From Nymphalis io (taxonomy: Eukaryota > Arthropoda > Insecta > Lepidoptera > Nymphalidae), in assembly GCF_905147045.1 (NCBI RefSeq), contig NC_065902.1, positions 1,495,377 to 1,559,376 on the forward strand: a stretch of 64,000 bases of DNA. Reading direction: 5' to 3'. Below are positions 13,601 through 28,600 of the stretch, in pieces (position 1 is the first letter of the stretch; each line of letters opens with the position of its first letter). Under the pieces are notes generated by a model. It made no database searches, was not told where the DNA came from, and saw only the letters and a list, made by a program, of their open reading frames with translations. A program made the translations under genes and the position numbers.

Positions 13601-16600
13601 CGGGGAATGTCAACAATGCTAACCTCCGAAGGCCAGGCTGTTCCTGAGAATTTCTTTCTTTTCACTGCCCAACTTTAACTATGGTGATTATTAATTACAG
13701 TTTTAAAATAGCATCTTTGTTTTTAATCTTACTCATAAATGCGAACGTTTAGTATATCTGTTGATGTGTGTGATGTTTGTTACTCTATCACGTTCGAACG
13801 GCTGGACAGATTATAAAGATATTGACTTGGTAGTAAGGCTTTGTGCAAGCCCTCTGGGTGGGTAGGTACTTATTACATATTCTACTGCCAAACGGCAATA
13901 CTTAGCTTTGTTTGTTCCAGTATGAAGGGTGAGTATGTCTATAGACGGTGGTGAACATCAAATGGCTCATTTGTCAATAAGCCTATCAGAAATAAAAAAT
14001 AATAATTGAATAGCTATTAAATTTGTTTTACGTTGTAATAAAAGCTTAAAATAAAAATATTGTTAAATATTAATTATACAAAAATATTTATATTGCTTAG
14101 CGACAGCTTGTAATTAATAAACGTTTAATTGTTCATAAACTTTAAAATGTTTTTATTTTATTCCATGCATACAAATTGAAGATAAACATGAAGCTTTAAG
14201 CTAACACGAGTACCATCGCTATTTGGTTGTGTTATCAGATAGATATGTTATATAAATAGTGATTTTATTGAACAAAGTGCAAGCGATGCATGGACCGGAA
14301 TTTTCCTACGCGACGGTCACTGCCTGGAAGGTAGGTTTTTGCAGTTACTTTAAATTATAATTTATATTTAATAATATAATAAATTGGGTCTATAAATTTG
14401 AGACGTTTCATTCGCTTTTATTATTATTGTTTTTTATATAATGCTGCAAAAAGTTCAAGTTAAGTCTAAAACTTAAAACTTTAATTATTGGTACCTACGT
14501 TTGTATTGATGTTTTCGTAAATGAATTGTTTTTAAATTTTTTCGAAAAAAGAACCTTTGAAGAATCTACAGGTTCGAATGTAAAAAACATTAATGAAATT
14601 ATCTTAGTTATTAAATAAAAATACTGCTTATATAACGGAAATATCTCATAATTCTGACGGTACAATAACAAAAATAAATATCGAAGTAGGTACGTTCTTA
14701 TGAGCACTTTTTAATCGTCATATAACAGGATTGAATTGAATGTAAAGTTACCACCGGTTCGGAATATAGATTTTATCAAAGATAACTCAGTATTTATTTC
14801 ATTTCTTAAATAAAATAAATACTTGACGTATGCAATCTACGAATGCTAACAACACGCTTTTTTATCAATAATATTGTTTTGTGTACTAAGCCTCAGTTAT
14901 CATGTTTTTTTTTTAAATTAACTAATGCTTTATTTTGAAATTTAACGTAAAATAAGAATTACATATTTTTTATACTTTAAAGTCTACTATATTAAAATAT
15001 AAAAAGGAAAGAAATATGTTATTGAACTAAAATCCTACTACTATTATAAACGTGAAAGTTTGTATGTGTGGATGGATGTTTGTTACTCTTTCACGCAAAA
15101 ACTACTGAATGGATTTCAATTAAACTTTCCAATAATATAGCTTATACATCAGAATAACACATAGGCTACAATTTATAAAGATATTGTGTGAGCTGTCCAA
15201 AATATGACATTAAATGTCAAGTAACTAGGAAAAAACCTACCTTCCTGCGAGCTATTCTGGCGTGCGCTGCCATAAACGTTAGTTACACATAATTATGTAA
15301 TGTATGATAGACATCATTTAGTTTAAATGCGCGATACTACGTTTGCGGTGTAGCGAGCGGTACGGCGCGGTTCGCCTCCGGCGGCGGTGGCGGGCGGTGC
15401 GACGCACTTGTGTGGGGGAAGAAGGCGCTCATCGCTGAGTGCGCGACCCGAACGCGGGCAGAAGCGCGAGGGCAGACATCGTTGACTGTTGTCTCCGTTT
15501 TGCGAATTTTCATGGTTATAGCGATTTTTTAAAAACGGATTGTACTTCAAGTAATATAGGCCCAAGATTAGGTATTGGCAGTTTTTTTTTTGGTTAGGAG
15601 TTACACTTAAATAAGATACTTCATTTTTATTTAAATTAATAGATATAGGTTACTTACCTGTTCATTATACCGAATTCCTTCTTTTTTTTGTAAATTACAG
15701 AGGTTGTAGGTAGGTTAGTAATTGGTCCTTTTTTGGTTGATTTATAATATTGTAAATAACGTGATGTATATCAATGCGAGTTACTGAACTAGGAAGGCAC
15801 ATTGTGAAGGCCACAATTTTAACTGGAGAAGCCAAGGGAGACAATGTTCTTATACCGCGCATCCCAATCATACCCAATAACTTGCCATTCAATTTTAAAC
15901 GCCTGCAGTTCCCGTTAAAAGTCGCATTTTCAATGACGATCAACAAATCGCAGGAGCAAACCTTAAAGGTAGCAGGCATACATTTAGGCACGCCATGTTT
16001 TTCTCACGGTCAGCTCTATGTGGCTTGCTCACGTGTTTCCAAAGCAAAAAAATCTGCATGTTTATGCTGAAGGAAAAAAATCGTTAAATATAGTTTATAA
16101 GAGCATACTGCAGTAGCTAGATAACTATAGGCCTATGATCAGGGTTCTGCAGTGCCTAATTACCGTATATTTATTATATTGCCAATTTTCTTATGTTAAA
16201 ATATTGTCAAGCAGTTATATTTTTCAAATGCGACTCAAAAAATATTTATGTCATAATGTTAGTTCTTTTCTACGCCACGCTAATATAAGCTACTCCAAAT
16301 ACTAATCCTGCGTAGACGAAGTCGCGGGCACCAGCTAGTGTTATATATAAGTTATAATATTTACACGGATACGAATTCGATGGAGCACGACAACGAGAAA
16401 ACTCATAATCGTGATCGCATTGACGATGTCGACACAAGTGTTTATTGAACGTGACAACTTCATTAGCTGTTTATATTTATTTTGGGGAGGGCGCAAACAT
16501 TGAGTTCTGAGCAAAGAATACAGTTCTTAGTTAAAAACAATATATTATATATAGAGGAATACAAATACGCGAGTAATTTAATATAAAATTCATATTTAAT

Positions 16601-19600
16601 TATTATTTTTTATCTTTAAAGTATAATTTTTGTTCATGTCTTAATAGATTAAGAATCTCCTTAATTTTCAGATTTTTATGCTTAGCTTCATTAAATGTGT
16701 TAATATATATTAGGACCCGTCTTTACTTTGCACGGGTAAATTAAAAAGTTTGACTATTATATTTAAAAAAAAAAAAGAGATTAAGTAAAATTTTAATTAG
16801 GTATTCTTAAAATGCAAATAATATCGTAACCACACTGTGCTAAAATAGCAAATCATATTAAACAGTATACATCGAGTTTAAATGGAAATCTTTACCGGGA
16901 CGATACTGAAGTTGTCAAAAATCAATTATCCTTATTAATTAATTTACAGTTTAATAGTATAATTATATATTTTGTTTCTGTTCCTAAATTTTCTTCACGT
17001 GTTTATGCTTAGCCTAAAGGTTGACTGTTAGAGAATGCCTTTAGGCATTAAGTCCGCCTTTTATCCTACTACACATTGTATGGTGGTCAAAAAAGTATTC
17101 AAATAAATTAATAAATTTTCCAACACCTATTACTTATCTACACCTGATATTAGTAAAAGTTCTAATTTTTACTAGTATCTGCCTGTCATTAGTATTATCT
17201 GTCTGTTAACTTATAAAGACTAAACCACAGAACGGAACATAATGAAATTTGACACGGTTAAGAACAGAAATATAAATTACGGAATTAACGTGAATAAAAA
17301 TGAAGGCGGGTAAAGTCTCGGGGAAGAGCCGCTACGTACTTACGAACAACAAGATGTCGCTTATCGCACATTTATTAATCTAAGTGACTGTTGTGAGTTT
17401 TGCTGTATGTAGGTCGATAGGATAATTCAATTACATTCTCATATGGATATAGTGGATGTCCATTAGGTAATACAGTTTTCATTACATAGTGTTCGCTACG
17501 ATAAAGGAAATTTATGGAATCATCTTTTCGATTGAAGGGTTTGGATATTTTTTTTTATTAATAATTTGTTATATGATGTCTTCCTGACCGATTTCGGCCG
17601 CGGCGGCAAGTCTCAAGAGACATTAGGCAACTGCGCAGAACATATTATAATGCACAAGTGTGTGCGGATACACAGGTACACTCTCTATTCCCTCACTCTC
17701 ATAATCCGATGGGACAGCAACCCGACACGACTGGAAAGAGTTCAGGCGCAGGACCAACGGCTTTACGTGCTTTCCGAGGCACGGGAGTGTACGCACTTCC
17801 ACAACATACACATTCCGGACTGCTACTGCGAATTTTCGACAGGAAGTCCCCGAGGTCCTAGGATTTGAACCCAGGACCTCGGGATCTCCGGATTTATATC
17901 TAGCCACTACACTAACGAGGCAGGCAATTTTAATTTGGTATATACTAGTAGTTTGAAGGTAGATTTTGGCTTCCTGATGATTAGAAATCACTTCTATAAA
18001 ATATTAGTTACTGGGTTAAGATAGTATGTATGTATGTTATGTAATAAAATAAAAATATACGTTTTAGATTTTGTTATTGGTAATTAATTTGTGAAAAAAG
18101 ACATTTTTATCTTTACTCTTTACCTGTAAATGGCTGGACCGTTTTTGATGAAATTGTGTATTTGACTGGGTGGATAGTCTAGATTGAACTCGATGGATGG
18201 CTTTGCGATCAGGTACCAGATTATTTTTATAATAAATGTATAAGCTATTAATATAATAAAATTGTAAACTGACAGTTTGTTCAAATATAATGTTAAAAAT
18301 TTGGACCAATTTTATAGACAATACTTGTGTTCAAAGGCTTATTTTTAGACATAAAATCGTGTGTATTTATCTCGATAAAATAATAAGAGCCGGTGATATA
18401 ACAATAAAAACATTATGCAAATATTCGATAAATACGAAACCCTGTAATTAACTAAACTGTAACTTATATAGAAACGAAATGAAACAGTTAAATCGCTTAG
18501 ACTATTAGCTATTCAAGAGAGATGACGCAGCGTGGGATGCCCTCAAGCAAGCCAGATGGACCAGTGAACTCATGGCCTGAAGTAGGTGGCGAGACCGACT
18601 GGTTAGTCAAGCCTCACAACTCACCAGCCGCTTTCGTCACTTGCTTAGGTCATGTATAAATTCGGAGTACTCGGAGCACCTTGGGAGAGGCCAGCAGTGA
18701 ATTACGATTAGTTGATGATGATATTGTATTATGTAAAAGTGAACTTATATTTTCAATGGCATGACATGACAGAACCGAAAGATAAATAGAACCATATAAA
18801 TAGAAACCATAAAATATTTATGATATAACTTTACCATGATTCTTGAATTATGCCTAGTACCTATATACCTACAGGACTAGCAAAACCACGCTGACGTGTC
18901 CTTTACATATATATATAGGTATATAAACGATTATGTGCTGCAATACCATTTAATGGCTAGTTACAACAAAGTGAGTAATGTTAAATCTTTTTTTTTACCT
19001 TCAGTAATCGGTGACACACTTCCGAAGTTTATTTTATACCTCAAACGGATAAATATTAACTTCCAACAATATTTTTTTCTTTTTTGACTGCCTTATTGGT
19101 AAAGTGGCTAGTATATAAATTTATTTTAATTATATTTGTTATAAGTATATAACGAATCGTCCGCACAAGTCTATAGGTACGTCGAATCCGTCGTGAATCG
19201 GTAATTTCAAAGATGTCGAGTGAACAAGCCCTAGCGATAGCGATACCTTCTCTTTTACTTTGCATTTTGGAATTATAAAATGGCTTGGAATCTCAAGATT
19301 GACACAGACTGACACGCACCGTTGGAAGGGCCACGATGCGGTGCGTGGCTGTGTGTGGTCATCGCCCGTGCGTCAATATTCCGCAGAATCAAGCACTGTG
19401 GGAAGCCACCTTTAGATCGCAGGCCCGAGATATTGGATTTAAACCCCAGGTGGAACCAATAAAATGTTAATGGATTTTTTTGTAGAGATATCCTCAGTAA
19501 CAGCTCGCAGTTTAATAAATGCCAGTGTTGTGTGTTCATCGAAGATCTCTCACGGGTCGTGAACATATTACACACATAGTGTGTTGAAAAGTCATACCGA

Positions 19601-22600
19601 AAATAATCATACGCAAACAACGCAAAATGTGAGCGTACGGTTAGGAATCATTGTTTGCTTATTACCGAATGAAACAATAGTAATATTGCGGATACTCATG
19701 CGCGCATGTTATGACGACTTTCTGGCACAGATATCTGGCTTCAAGGCCATTGTCGGCAGTTTGGAATTTAGCTCGGAACAGTATATATAAATTTTGTTGT
19801 TTTTTTTTTTGTTGAAGTTACTTTCTCCGTACCCGTTACTATATATACACTGCTTTAGGTGTCCTTCGTTAGAGTTATTGTTATAACTTAAAAAAACAAT
19901 AATTAAATATAAGATACAGGTATTGGAATCATTCATTAGAATTATGTGGCTTAAGGTGATATGATTTTATGCCTCGTTCTTCTAGTGACTATAACTTATA
20001 AGGCCGCAAACTCCTCTAATCCCCCGCAAAGGACCTGAGTTCAAACCCCGGTTTTGGTATGGAATTTGGCAGTGTTTACTCTCCCGTGCATCGTCCTATT
20101 CTTAAACTCATACTAGTTGTGTTGGATTTTCCGTTCACTAGAAATATGAGAGTAAGATAATAGAGTGCATTTACGTTTACGAAAACTCTTGTGCTATATA
20201 AAGCTTGTGAAGTTTAGGTGGCTAGTTTCCCTTGAGAATGGCTGCCATGGCCGAAATCGTTTAGGAGGACATAATCCTGCCTGTAATAACATTGACTAAC
20301 TTTTTTAAATAGAACAAAGCAATACAAACAGTTTTTATTTTGTCGAATAGAAAATTAATAAGAGATTCTTACACATACAGCAATTACTAGGAATAATAAC
20401 GCTATTTCAATGATATAAAAAATTTCAATACAATGTTTTCACACAAGTCTTCAATTTGTTTGTTGCATGTAATACGAGTACCATTTAACCTAATTGTATG
20501 CACTTAAGGCCCCTCTTGACAGCCGATGGATATGCTATTCTTAGAACCACAGAAGAAGTCAGGTCAGCCAAAACATACATTTGCAATGTCAATACGAATA
20601 AATGAAAACCCGGTCGACCTCATTTGTGCTGTTAAAATGAATTATTGTTTCAGATGAGTCTCAGACAGTTCGTCGAAATATTCATATATATTATATTATT
20701 ATTTATACGGGCTTTAAAGAAATCGAATTACAATAAATTTTATTTGAAGGCATATCATTTTTTATCAAAAGCATCTATTCATTAAGAAACGCTTGTAATT
20801 AAGGCCTAATTAAGGGCTAAGGCCTCCTCTCCCTTTTTGAGGAGAAGGTATGGAGCTTATTCCACCACGCTGCTCCGATGCGAGTTGGTGGAATACAAAT
20901 GTTGCCACATTTGTATTCAGTGAAATTAGACACATGCAGGTTTTCTCACGATGTTTTCCTTCACCGTATAGCACGAGATGAATTATAATCACAAATTAAG
21001 CACATGAAAATTCAGTGGTGCTTGTCCGGGTTTGAACCCACGATCATCGGTTAAGGTTCACGCGTTCTTACCACTGGGCCATCTCGGTCAGTCCTCTGGG
21101 CCATCTCGGTCACTCAGTCAGTTTGCCTCACTCTGTGACTGATAATGCGTCACACCGATCGTGTTCTCAACACACATTTTTTTTTTCATAATACCATCAA
21201 TTACAATTTAATTTATCAAACATTTTTTCCCGAGCTGGGTTCTGGTTTTTGGTAAGACTAAGATACTCGCATGTCTAGACTATTTACACAACAGTCCGGC
21301 TGCGGTCGAGTAAAGTTGGATCGGAAGAGAATCGGAAACGTATAAATCGTATCGTAACTGTTATAAATTAGTCGATTTTGTCCCCAGTTACGATTGAGTT
21401 GAGGTTTATTTTTGTGTATAAATACTTACACAATATCCTTTACAGTTTAAATGAAAGAAATATGACGTCCCATTAGTAACACGCAGCACAAATTCATTAT
21501 AATACATACTACTACTTCAACACTATTAGTGTTAATATTATTTCGCACAAAGTTAAGTTCTCCAGTTCAGTTCAGTTAAGCATTGCTCCAGCAACATAAA
21601 GAGCTCAGAGTTCAGTTATTGATATGATCAATTATTAACTACTAGCTACTAGTCCTGGCTTCACACAGGTAAAACAATGGTCTATATAAAACGTTTATTA
21701 TCGTAATACATATAAATCTATTGGTTTACGCGGCGAACGTCAGGAAAGCTCCCAGTCGGCATGAGTTTTTCCAATATGTTCAATAATTATCGTTATATTT
21801 TCGAAAATTTACACAAAACCTTTAATTAATTACATATCTTAACCTTCCTGAAGAATCACTACGTCCATTGATGAAAACCATTGCGTAGTGTTTGAGTTTA
21901 TCGCGATCAGACACGCGGCGAGGGGACTTTTGTTTTGACTATAAAAGATTATTCTTTAGTTAAAGTAACTTTTTTTACTACTTTTCATGCTGAATACAAA
22001 TAAAATTAATAAATTTAAAAATTACTTTCTGTTTTTTAGAAAAAAATTATAAGTTTATGCAAAAATTAACAGATTATATTGTACTTGTATCTATTACAAG
22101 AACGGAGACGTGATTTTGAATTTATTGAAGACTAAATAATTATTTAGTAATTTCAGTAAAATGGATTATCATCATAATAATAAGCATATAAAATGGTGAA
22201 TTGTTTATGTAATAAATGAATTTATAGTCATTCCAACGCGTAAAACGGTTGTTTTGTCGTTTTTAACGACGGACACACTTCAAATAATCAAGCTTTACTG
22301 ACTCGTAAAAGTATTTACAGAGTCGTAACCCTTGTTTTTGATTATTATATTATTGTACAGAGAAAACACTTTAAGGTTCTATTTCATAAAGGAATTTACA
22401 GACGAGGCAATATACTAATTATTTTAAAACCCACTGCTAAAGAAGATTTATTAAAAAAATCAAAATAAACTATTATATATAATAAACTATATATTGCCGG
22501 CCTTTTAGAAACGAAACACCTTATTTATTGAATGTTCCCGAGTAGGTAATATTGGTTTTGAATGATCGCCGACGCCATGTGGTGTGGAGTGGTTGTGCGA

Positions 22601-25600
22601 GGCAGAAAATGCCTTGAACCGTAACATGAGCTGTAAATATATTTATTTGTAGTGTACAGTGATCTTCAATGCGCTGCTTTGAGATCAAAGATGCTATAAT
22701 GATCTTTGGAACTTTACCATGTGCGTGCATCCCGATGTTATGTTCCATGTCTATATTTACATTGGCTCATTACTTTCAAACATTTTCCATTCGATCACAA
22801 CAAAATAAACACTTAGCACGTGACCATGAAAGGGATAGCGTCGTTATAACCTCCGGCAATGTAATAGGGTCGCTGTTGAAACCTAAATATATTTATTAGT
22901 GTCTAATTTAATGTGATTGATTCTTTTGATTAATGTGAATTTGAATTGATTTGATTTAATTCAGATTTTTTATATTGTAATTTTTGTCTTTTTACTATTT
23001 ATTTTTGTATTTATTATGAATGATTTTATTATTATTATTATTATTATTAAATATGACACATGTTTTGATTATTTCGCATTACTGTATTTCAAATAAATTA
23101 ATTAATATAAGTAAATAGTTTTTAAAGAAATAAAATCGACTTACTAATACATCCAGAGTTTTTCGCGTCTTCAATAACATGGGTCAATTTCGTTTCTGAA
23201 CGAATTGTTGTTATTATATTTGTATTTCATAAAAAAATAATAAATTTACAAAATAGTAAATAATATTCTCTAGATATTAACAACTGTAGAGATTATTCCT
23301 CAATTTTTATATTTTAAAACCATTTACTTTTTTAATAGACACGGAAAGAGTATCAGATAACTGGTTCACATATCAATTATAAGATAATAATTACATATTG
23401 ACCTTGACTGACAGTTTTAGATACGTCGTTATGCGCGAGATTGATAACGATGATAAGAAGACGGTTTCGATACTAATCATAGTTATAGTAAGCAATATAA
23501 AAAAATATGAGAAAAGCCTAAGCAAGTCAAATACCTAGCTTGTGTTCTAGTAATGTGTAGTAATGTTTGTTTACTTATAGTTTGCAAAATATCTATGTAT
23601 AATTAATTTACATTAATGTTATGTCCAGAGGGTGGATCTACCAGTTATCTGTCCGATAGCTGGTTGGAATCACTGCGGGTACGCGACCCCGGACTGCTCT
23701 AGCTACTAGTGTCACATTCCTGTATCTTCCGTGATCACAGTATCCTCCCCCCTCTCCTTGATACGTTGTTTCCCAAAATTATCCCAGCGTCACGCCAAAG
23801 AAGAAGGAAAACTAATATTAAACCCGGAGCGGTGCCTCCGTTTAGGCGTAAGCCAGTCACCTGCGGCCAAACCAGCACCACACGTATTGACTCGTCCTTC
23901 CTGCGGATCCTGCTGGGGAGGAGGAGAGGGTGGCATGGGTACTGGGCAAGCCCGTGTTGCCATAAAGTCGCCTGGCCCAGGCGTAGCAGCATCCACGGAG
24001 AGGACACTTCGCTCACCTGTCTTGCAGGTGGAAAACAACACGGAGAGTGGCAGTCACTGGTTATAAGTCAGCACGAATAGGCGTAAGTGCGGACGCCAGG
24101 GGCCACTCTTGACAGTAGGAGGATCCATCGTAGATCCATTGATCAGTTACCGCTTGCTTTAAGTCGGGCAGCCCCCGATCAATAAGGTACTGATCCGCCT
24201 CAGCGTTAACTTGTTCCGCCTGGGTGAACGGAACACAAGCCTTACAGCTGGACGTTGACGCTGTGACATTAACCACCTGCTCAAAGAAACAAAAATCTCA
24301 AAACCCACAACAACGCTGCTTACATGCGCTTTGCGACATGGAATGTCCGAACGATGAGGACAGGCTTCCCGAACACCTACGGAAGCTCCGATTGCGCCCA
24401 AAAACTGCGCAAAACTTACAGTATCGACGTGGAGCTTAAAAGGCTCAATATCGATATCGTAGCCTTACAAGAGACCAGAACTGAAGACGAAGGGTCTTTG
24501 CGTGAAGCTAACTACACTTTTTACTGGAAGGGCAAGAGTTCCTTGGAAACACGAGAGCATGGTGTAGGTTTCGCGGTTCGAAACCATCTCATCAACGCCA
24601 TAGAGACACCTGTAGGCGTTTCCGAGCGGATTATGGTCTTGCGTCTAAATACAAAAAGCGGCTTTGTCACGCTAATTTCCGCTTACGCACCGACGCTTAG
24701 TTCAAAACCTGAGACCAAGGATCAATTCTACGGCCAGCTCGATGAGACAGTGCGCAGGGTGAATCCAACTGACAGACTGCATATTTTGGGTGACTTTAAT
24801 GCCCGCGTCGGTCAGGGTACATCAGCCTGGCCTGAATGCCTCGGTGCACACGGCATAGGCAAGCTTAACGACAACGGACAACGACTGTTGGAGTTTTGCT
24901 CAAGGCACCAGCTGTGTGCTACCAACACCTTTTTTAAAGGCAAAATGATGCGGAAAGTCTCGTGGATGCACCCTCGATCTAAACACTGGCACCAATTAGA
25001 CCTTGCTCTAACAAGAAGGAGGGATCTACGGGAGACGCTCCACACGCGGGCGTTTCACAGTGCCGATTGCGACACCGATCACAGCCTCGTCGCTACTAAA
25101 GTCCGACTTGTCCCTAGAAGAGTCCATTCTTCCAAGCCACTCGGTCGAAAAAAGATAAATCTTTTCAAGACTCGTGACATGGAAGTAGTGGAGTCATTTG
25201 GGGAACTCGTCCGCGAAGAAGTTGCAACTTGGGATAGTACGGCATCAGCGCTAGTCAAATGGGAAAAAGTCAAGTCTCTTCTCACTGACACTGCAGGCAA
25301 GATTTTTGGCTATCAAAAGGCAAAATCTTACGACTGGTTTCAAGAAAACGAGAAGCACTTACTTCCCTTGATTGACTCGAAACGCCAAGCCGCTTTAAAT
25401 TTTCGCCTTAACCCTTGCGATGCGACGCGTAAAGATCTCACGAAGGCAAAAGCCTCACTCCAGCGTAGCAGGCGCTTCTTTGTAAATGCGTATTGGACAG
25501 AGCTTTGCCAAAGCATCCAAGCGTGCGCAAACGCGGGGGATATTGGCTGGGTGTACGCGGGCATCAAAAGAGCTCTTGGACCTACTCCAAAAAAGACGGC

Positions 25601-28600
25601 ACCTCTCAAGGAAACCGACGGTTCTGTTATAACAGACAGCACCCGTCAGATGGCAAGATGGGTAGAATACTACAAGGGGCTCTACTCGTGCCCAGTGGAT
25701 ATTCAGCCAGAAGCAATGGAGCTTGTCCCGAATCTGGCAACTTGGCACGAGCTAGACGTTGCACCCACAGTAGAGGAACTTTATCTGGCCGTCAAGAAGC
25801 TCAAATGTGGAAAGAGCCCCGGAAAAGACGATGTTGTCACCGAAGTCGTCAAGCTTGAGTGCCTCTTGCCCATCCTTCATAACCACCTGGCTAAGTGCTG
25901 GGAAGAAAACTACGTCCCTCAGGATATGCGAGATGCTAACATCGTCACTCTTTATAAAGGCAAAGGCGATCGTGGCGACTGCAACTGTTACCGCGGAATA
26001 TCTCTTCTTAGCATCGTCGGTAAAGCCTTTGCCAGGGCCATTTTAGGCAAACTACAAAGGCTCGCCGACCGCGTATACCCTGAGGCACAATGTGGTTTTA
26101 GGTCCCAACGGTCAACTGTCGACATGATATTTTCACTCAGACAGCTACAAGAAAAGTGTAGGGAGCAACATACCCCCCTAGTCATTGCATTTGTAGACCT
26201 AAATAAGGCTTTTGACTCCGTGAGCAGAGAGGGGTTGTACTCGGTTCTTGTCAGAATTGGATGCCCCCCAAAACTCCTAAGGATAGTGCAATCGTTCCAC
26301 GAAGGTATGGAAGTTACCGTCCTGCACAATGGCAACGCATCCACGCCATTCGACGTACGCCGTGGTGTTCGTCAAGGTTGTGCACTGGCCCCCACCTTGT
26401 TCGGAATATTCTTCTCAGTGCTTCTGAAGGTTGCTTTTGGAGATGAACAGCAAGGCGTCCACTTACACACGCGAACCGATGGTAGGCTGTACAACATCTC
26501 AATGCTCAAGTCCAAACGCTACAGGAAGGACCTATTTGTAGATAGTCTCCTCTTCGCTGACGACGCTGCCTGCGTTGCTCATGACCAAGCTCAACTCCAG
26601 AGTCTAATGGACAAATTTGCCAGAGCGTGCGACCTCTTTTCAATGTCCATAAACTGCAAGAAGACCGTTATTTTAGCGCAAGGATGTTTAGAGCAACCAG
26701 TCATCTTGCTTAACGGCGCACCTTTACAGGTGGTTAACAAATTTTGCTACCTTGGGTCGCATTTGTCGAGCAATCTCTCGCTTGATGCAGAGATCGACTT
26801 CCGCATCGGCAAAGCAGCCTCTACGTTCGGGAGGCTCTGTTCAAGGGCTTGGGATAACAGACACCTTACGGTAAAAACGAAAATGCTTGTTTACCAATCA
26901 TGTGTCCTAAGCACACTCTTGTATGGAGCAGAAACGTGGACAACGTACGCAAAACAAGAACGCCGACTAAACACATTTCACTTGCGCTGTCTTCGGAGCA
27001 TTCTGGGCATCACATGGCAGGATCGCGTGACAAACGAGTCTGTTCTAGGCGAGGCACAGCTGCCTAGCATCATGGCCATTCTAAAAAAAAAACGGTTACG
27101 GTGGCTGGGACACGTGCATCGAATGGAGCAGACCCGTCTTCCAAGGCAAATACTACTGGGAGAGGTTGTGGATGCAAAGAGGTCTGTTGGGCGGCCTATG
27201 CTCCGTTACAAAGATTGCGCTAAGCGTGATATGGTTGCGTTTAACATCCCTAGCAATCGATGGGAGGAACTGGCAGAGGACCGTGCCAAGTGGCGACGCC
27301 TTATTCACGAAGGTCAATCAAAGCATGACAATGACTGGTTTAAACTACTAAAAGAAAAACGCACTAGGCGTCATGAGCGGGCTTCAAACCCCCGCCCATC
27401 TTGGGGCGCATACACTTGTCGGAAGTGCGGCCGGAGGATCCTCTCTCGCATTGGTCTATTCAGTCATGAACGCAAGTGCCTTCGCGATGCCGCTTAAATC
27501 ATCTGTCAAAGATGCAGAGGCCTATATATATACATTAATGTTACATTTTTCACAGATATATCGAAAGTGTGCTACGGGAATCGCCGTACTAGTCGGCAGT
27601 TGAGAGACTATTTAGAGGCGAGGTGTGGGTATCGACTTTGCCTCTAGATAGTTTCTGAACTTCCGTGCTACCAGTCTGCACATACAGTTTGAAGAATATC
27701 TATGTTTACTTTTTGAGCTAGCAGTCTGCAAATAAAGTTTGAAGAATATGTATATATACTTTTTGTTATTTTGTTTATTGACAGATATATATAGTACGCT
27801 GCAGGTATCGTCGTAGTAGTCGGCAGTTTAGAGACTATAGAGACGGGGTGTGGATACTACCTTGTCTCTAGAGTTTCTATGTACTTTCGTGCTACCATCT
27901 GCATATGCGCGTCTAGTTTGAAGAACATTGATGTGTACTTTTATGTTACATTTTTCGAAGATATAGTCCAAGTGTGCTGCAGGAATCACTATGGTAGTTG
28001 GCAGTTGAGAGACTATTTAGAGGCGAGGTGTGACTATCGACTTTGCCTCTAGATAGTTTCTGAACTTTCGTGCTATCAGTCTGCGTATATAGTTTGAAGA
28101 AAACGTATGTATACTTTTTGTTATTTTTTGTTATATTGTTTACAGATATATCAAATGTGTGCTTCAGGAATCGCCGTAGTAGTCGGCAGTTGAGAGACTA
28201 TTTAGAGGCAAGGTGTGGTCTGACTTTGCCTCTAGATAGTTTCTGAACTTTCGTGCTACCAGTCTGCATATATAGTTTGAAGAAAACGTATGTATACTTT
28301 TTGTAATTTTTTGTTATATTGTTTACAGATATATCAAATGTGTGCTTCAGGAATCGCCGTAGTAGTCGGCAGTTGAGAGACTATTTAGAGGCAAGGTGTG
28401 GTCTGACTTTGCCTCTAGATAGTTTCTGAACTTTCGTGCTACCAGTCTGCATATATAGTTTGAAGAAAACGTATGTATACTTTTTGTTATTTTGTGTTAT
28501 ATTGTTTACAGATATATCAAAAGAGTGCTTCAGAAATCACCGTAGTAGGCGGCAGTTTAGAGACTATAGAGACGAGGTGTGGCTACTACCTTGTCTCTAG

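Larger units (their letters stand above)
15033..16338 (+). mobile_element. Helitron, internally deleted, with both ends
   Basis: Starts TCCTACTACTATTATAAACG and ends GCGGGCACCAGCTAG, inserted between an A (15032) and a T (16339) as Helitrons do, with no target duplication. Just before the end, CCTGCG pairs with CGCGGG (one G.T) to form the usual 3' hairpin. The interior holds a remnant of the RepHel helicase and a GC-rich stretch. At 1.3 kb it is far too short to be autonomous. Confidence 0.85.

Noticed and set aside
14287..14331. A small plus-strand first exon (ATG followed by GTAGGT after 45 bases)
   Set aside because: No downstream plus-strand exon was found to join it, and ATG-to-GT stretches of this length are common by chance.
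15323..15565. 80-codon minus-strand ORF in the GC-rich Helitron segment
   Set aside because: High GC removes stop codons; the sequence is Arg/Pro/Ala-rich in the GC part and has no known domain.
17566..17991. Two opposing ORFs of 100-122 codons
   Set aside because: They fall within the family D SINE, whose copies elsewhere do not keep these frames.
23709..24080. Overlapping ORFs of 83-123 codons on both strands just before the LINE ORF
   Set aside because: They lie in the GC-rich 5' region of the LINE, are open in several frames at once, and show no ORF1-type motif.
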